From Streptomyces megasporus (lineage in GTDB: Bacteria > Actinomycetota > Actinomycetes > Streptomycetales > Streptomycetaceae): 64,000 nt of DNA. Below are positions 62,729 to 64,000 of the stretch, in pieces; the stretch's first letter is position 1; each line of letters opens with the position of its first letter. Below the pieces are notes generated by a model. That model was given only the letters and a program-made list of their open reading frames with translations, made no database searches and was not told the origin of the DNA. Location: NCBI RefSeq assembly GCF_000718985.1, contig NZ_JODL01000027.1:1-64000 (forward strand). Reading direction: 5' to 3'. The translations under genes were made by a program, and so were the position numbers.

Positions 62729-64000
62729 ATGGCGACGACCGATCCGACCGCCGAATCCGCCGGCCCGGTCCCCGGCCACGTGTCGGGGACCGGGCCGGTC
62801 GGCGGGCACCCCGCCCGCTGGGCGATCCTCGCCGTGGTCTGCCTCGCCGAGCTCGTGGTGGTGCTCGACAACACCGTGCTCAACGTGGCGATCCCGTCCC
62901 TCACCTCCGAGCTGGGCGCGTCCACCGCCGACGTCCAGTGGATGATCAACGCCTACGCCCTGGTGCAGGCGGGTCTGCTGCTCGGCGCGGGCAGCGCCGC
63001 CGACCGCCACGGCCGCAAACGGATGCTGCTGGTCGGTCTGGTCCTCTTCGGGGCCGGGTCGCTCGCGGCCGGGCTCGCCGGCTCCTCCGCGCAGCTCATC
63101 GCGGCCCGCGCGGGCATGGGCGTGGGCGCGGCGCTGCTGTTGACCACCACCCTCGCCGTCGTCATGCAGGTCTTCGACGCCCACGAGCGGCCCAAGGCCA
63201 TCGGCATCTGGGGGGCCGTCAACGCCCTGGGGTTCGCCGCCGGGCCGGTCGTCGGCGGACTGGTGCTCGACCACTACTGGTGGGGCGCGGTCTTCCTGAT
63301 CAACATTCCGGTGGTGCTGATCGGCCTCGTGGCCGTCACGGCCCTCGTCCCCGAGTCCAGGGACCCGCGCGCCGGCCGCCCGGACCTGCCGGGCACGGTG
63401 CTCTCCGTCGTCGGCATGACCTCGGTCGTCTACGCCGTCATCACCGGACCGGAGCACGGCTGGACCTCCGCCGACGTCCTCGTCCCGGCCCTGCTCGGCG
63501 TCGCCGTCCTGGCCGCCTTCGTCCGGTGGGAACGACGGACGGAGCACCCGATGCTCGACATGTCGCTGTTCCGCGAGCGCCGCTTCACCGGAGCCGTCAC
63601 GGGCGTCGTCCTGGTCACCTTCGGCAGCGGCGGCGCCCTCTACCTGCTCACTCAGCAGTTCCAGTTCGTCCGCGGCGACACCCCGCTCCAGGCGGGCCTG
63701 GACATCGCGCCCTTCGCCCTGACCGTGGGACTGGTGAACTTCACCGGTCTCTCCGCCCGGCTCATCACGCGCCTCGGTCTGCCCGCCGCGATCGCCTCCG
63801 GAATGGCCCTGATGGCGGTCGGTCTCGCGGTCGTCGCCCTCGTCGGCGCGGGGGGCTACGGCGGGGTGCTGTTCGGGCTCGTCCTGATGGGCGCCGGCTG
63901 TGGCTGCGCCAACCCGGCCATCGCCGAGGCCATCATGAGCGCCATCCCCAAGGAGCGGGCCGGCGCGGGCGCGGGGGTCAACGGCACGCTGGTGGAGATG
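62729..64000 (+). CDS. DHA2-type MFS exporter, 5' part (runs off right edge); candidate desferrioxamine exporter
   Basis: 424 codons in the window and still open. After a 30-residue polar start: WAILAVVCLAELVVVLDNTVLNVAIPSL (helix 1 with motif D1), NAYALVQAGLLLGAGSAADRHGRKRML (motif A), GLRAGMGVGAALLL-type RAGMGVGAALLLTTTLAV and GIWGAVNALGFAAGPVVGGLVLDHYWWGAVFLINIPV (motif C), as in the 14-helix drug:H+ antiporter 2 family. ATG at 62729, six bases after the desD stop, with GGGAGG upstream, so it is probably co-transcribed with desABCD. Export of desferrioxamine is inference from position. Confidence 0.85.
   Translation, partial: MATTDPTAESAGPVPGHVSGTGPVGGHPARWAILAVVCLAELVVVLDNTVLNVAIPSLTSELGASTADVQWMINAYALVQAGLLLGAGSAADRHGRKRMLLVGLVLFGAGSLAAGLAGSSAQLIAARAGMGVGAALLLTTTLAVVMQVFDAHERPKAIGIWGAVNALGFAAGPVVGGLVLDHYWWGAVFLINIPVVLIGLVAVTALVPESRDPRAGRPDLPGTVLSVVGMTSVVYAVITGPEHGWTSADVLVPALLGVAVLAAFVRWERRTEHPMLDMSLFRERRFTGAVTGVVLVTFGSGGALYLLTQQFQFVRGDTPLQAGLDIAPFALTVGLVNFTGLSARLITRLGLPAAIASGMALMAVGLAVVALVGAGGYGGVLFGLVLMGAGCGCANPAIAEAIMSAIPKERAGAGAGVNGTLVEM

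Noticed and set aside
1..64000. tRNA genes, insertion sequences, attachment sites or prophage
   Set aside because: No cloverleaf-like sequence, transposase, integrase or terminal repeats were seen by eye; a covariance-model scan would be needed to exclude small RNAs.

Overview
The window is chromosomal DNA of a high-GC actinobacterium, almost certainly a Streptomyces or close relative. The coding bias is about 70% GC with G/C in third positions. GTG starts and 4-bp stop/start overlaps are common. There are mycothiol-dependent enzymes, a two-domain laccase (SLAC), DmdR/IdeR-type iron boxes and a complete desferrioxamine (des) operon. I saw no tRNA, rRNA, CRISPR array, insertion sequence or prophage gene. 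All identifications come from reading the sequence; no database search was run.

Left edge (1-2.5 kb): the 5' half of a dnaK paralogue behind a promoter that overlaps an HspR/HAIR-like element, and an MFS transporter gene that is frameshifted.

Sugar and Ebo-like block (2.6-28.5 kb): about 26 kb, nearly all on the minus strand. It starts upstream with a ROK regulator and a ribose-type sugar ABC transporter (ATPase, permease, binding lipoprotein). A Gfo/Idh/MocA oxidoreductase and a TIM-barrel isomerase follow, then a secreted GSDH-PKD-CBM6 protein and a secreted ThuA-DUF1080 protein. Next is a tightly overlapped seven-gene cluster resembling the Ebo (eustigmatophyte/bacterial operon) set: myo-inositol-phosphate synthase, UbiA prenyltransferase, TIM barrel, EboA, EboB (TatD), EboE and EboF (phosphodiesterase). 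The block ends with a Tat-exported isomerase, a divergent SLAC laccase gene, a ThuA-GSDH fusion and a cupredoxin-DUF1080 fusion. A 23-bp imperfect inverted repeat (consensus CTTTKTCY, 7 nt, GGACRAAS) lies in three promoter regions of this block: before the ROK gene, before GSDH-PKD-CBM6, and between the ThuA-GSDH and laccase genes. This suggests one ROK-controlled regulon joining sugar import, extracellular oxidation of (3-keto-)glycosides and perhaps cyclitol-lipid chemistry.

Middle (28.7-52 kb): a YjbR protein; an oxidative uronate pathway (SSS symporter, 5-dehydro-4-deoxyglucarate dehydratase, uronate dehydrogenase) with a shared 16-bp operator; a first iron-siderophore ABC uptake system with an iron box; mycothiol-dependent formaldehyde dehydrogenase with its MBL partner; a TauE/SafE permease; a gluconate regulon (GntR, gluconokinase, permease); and mixed housekeeping or unknown genes, including a secreted protein with collagen-like G-P-x repeats.

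Right end (52-64 kb): a second iron-siderophore ABC transporter divergent from desE-desF, then desA-desB-desC-desD and the start of a DHA2-type MFS transporter six bases after desD, a candidate siderophore exporter. Iron boxes precede desE and desA.
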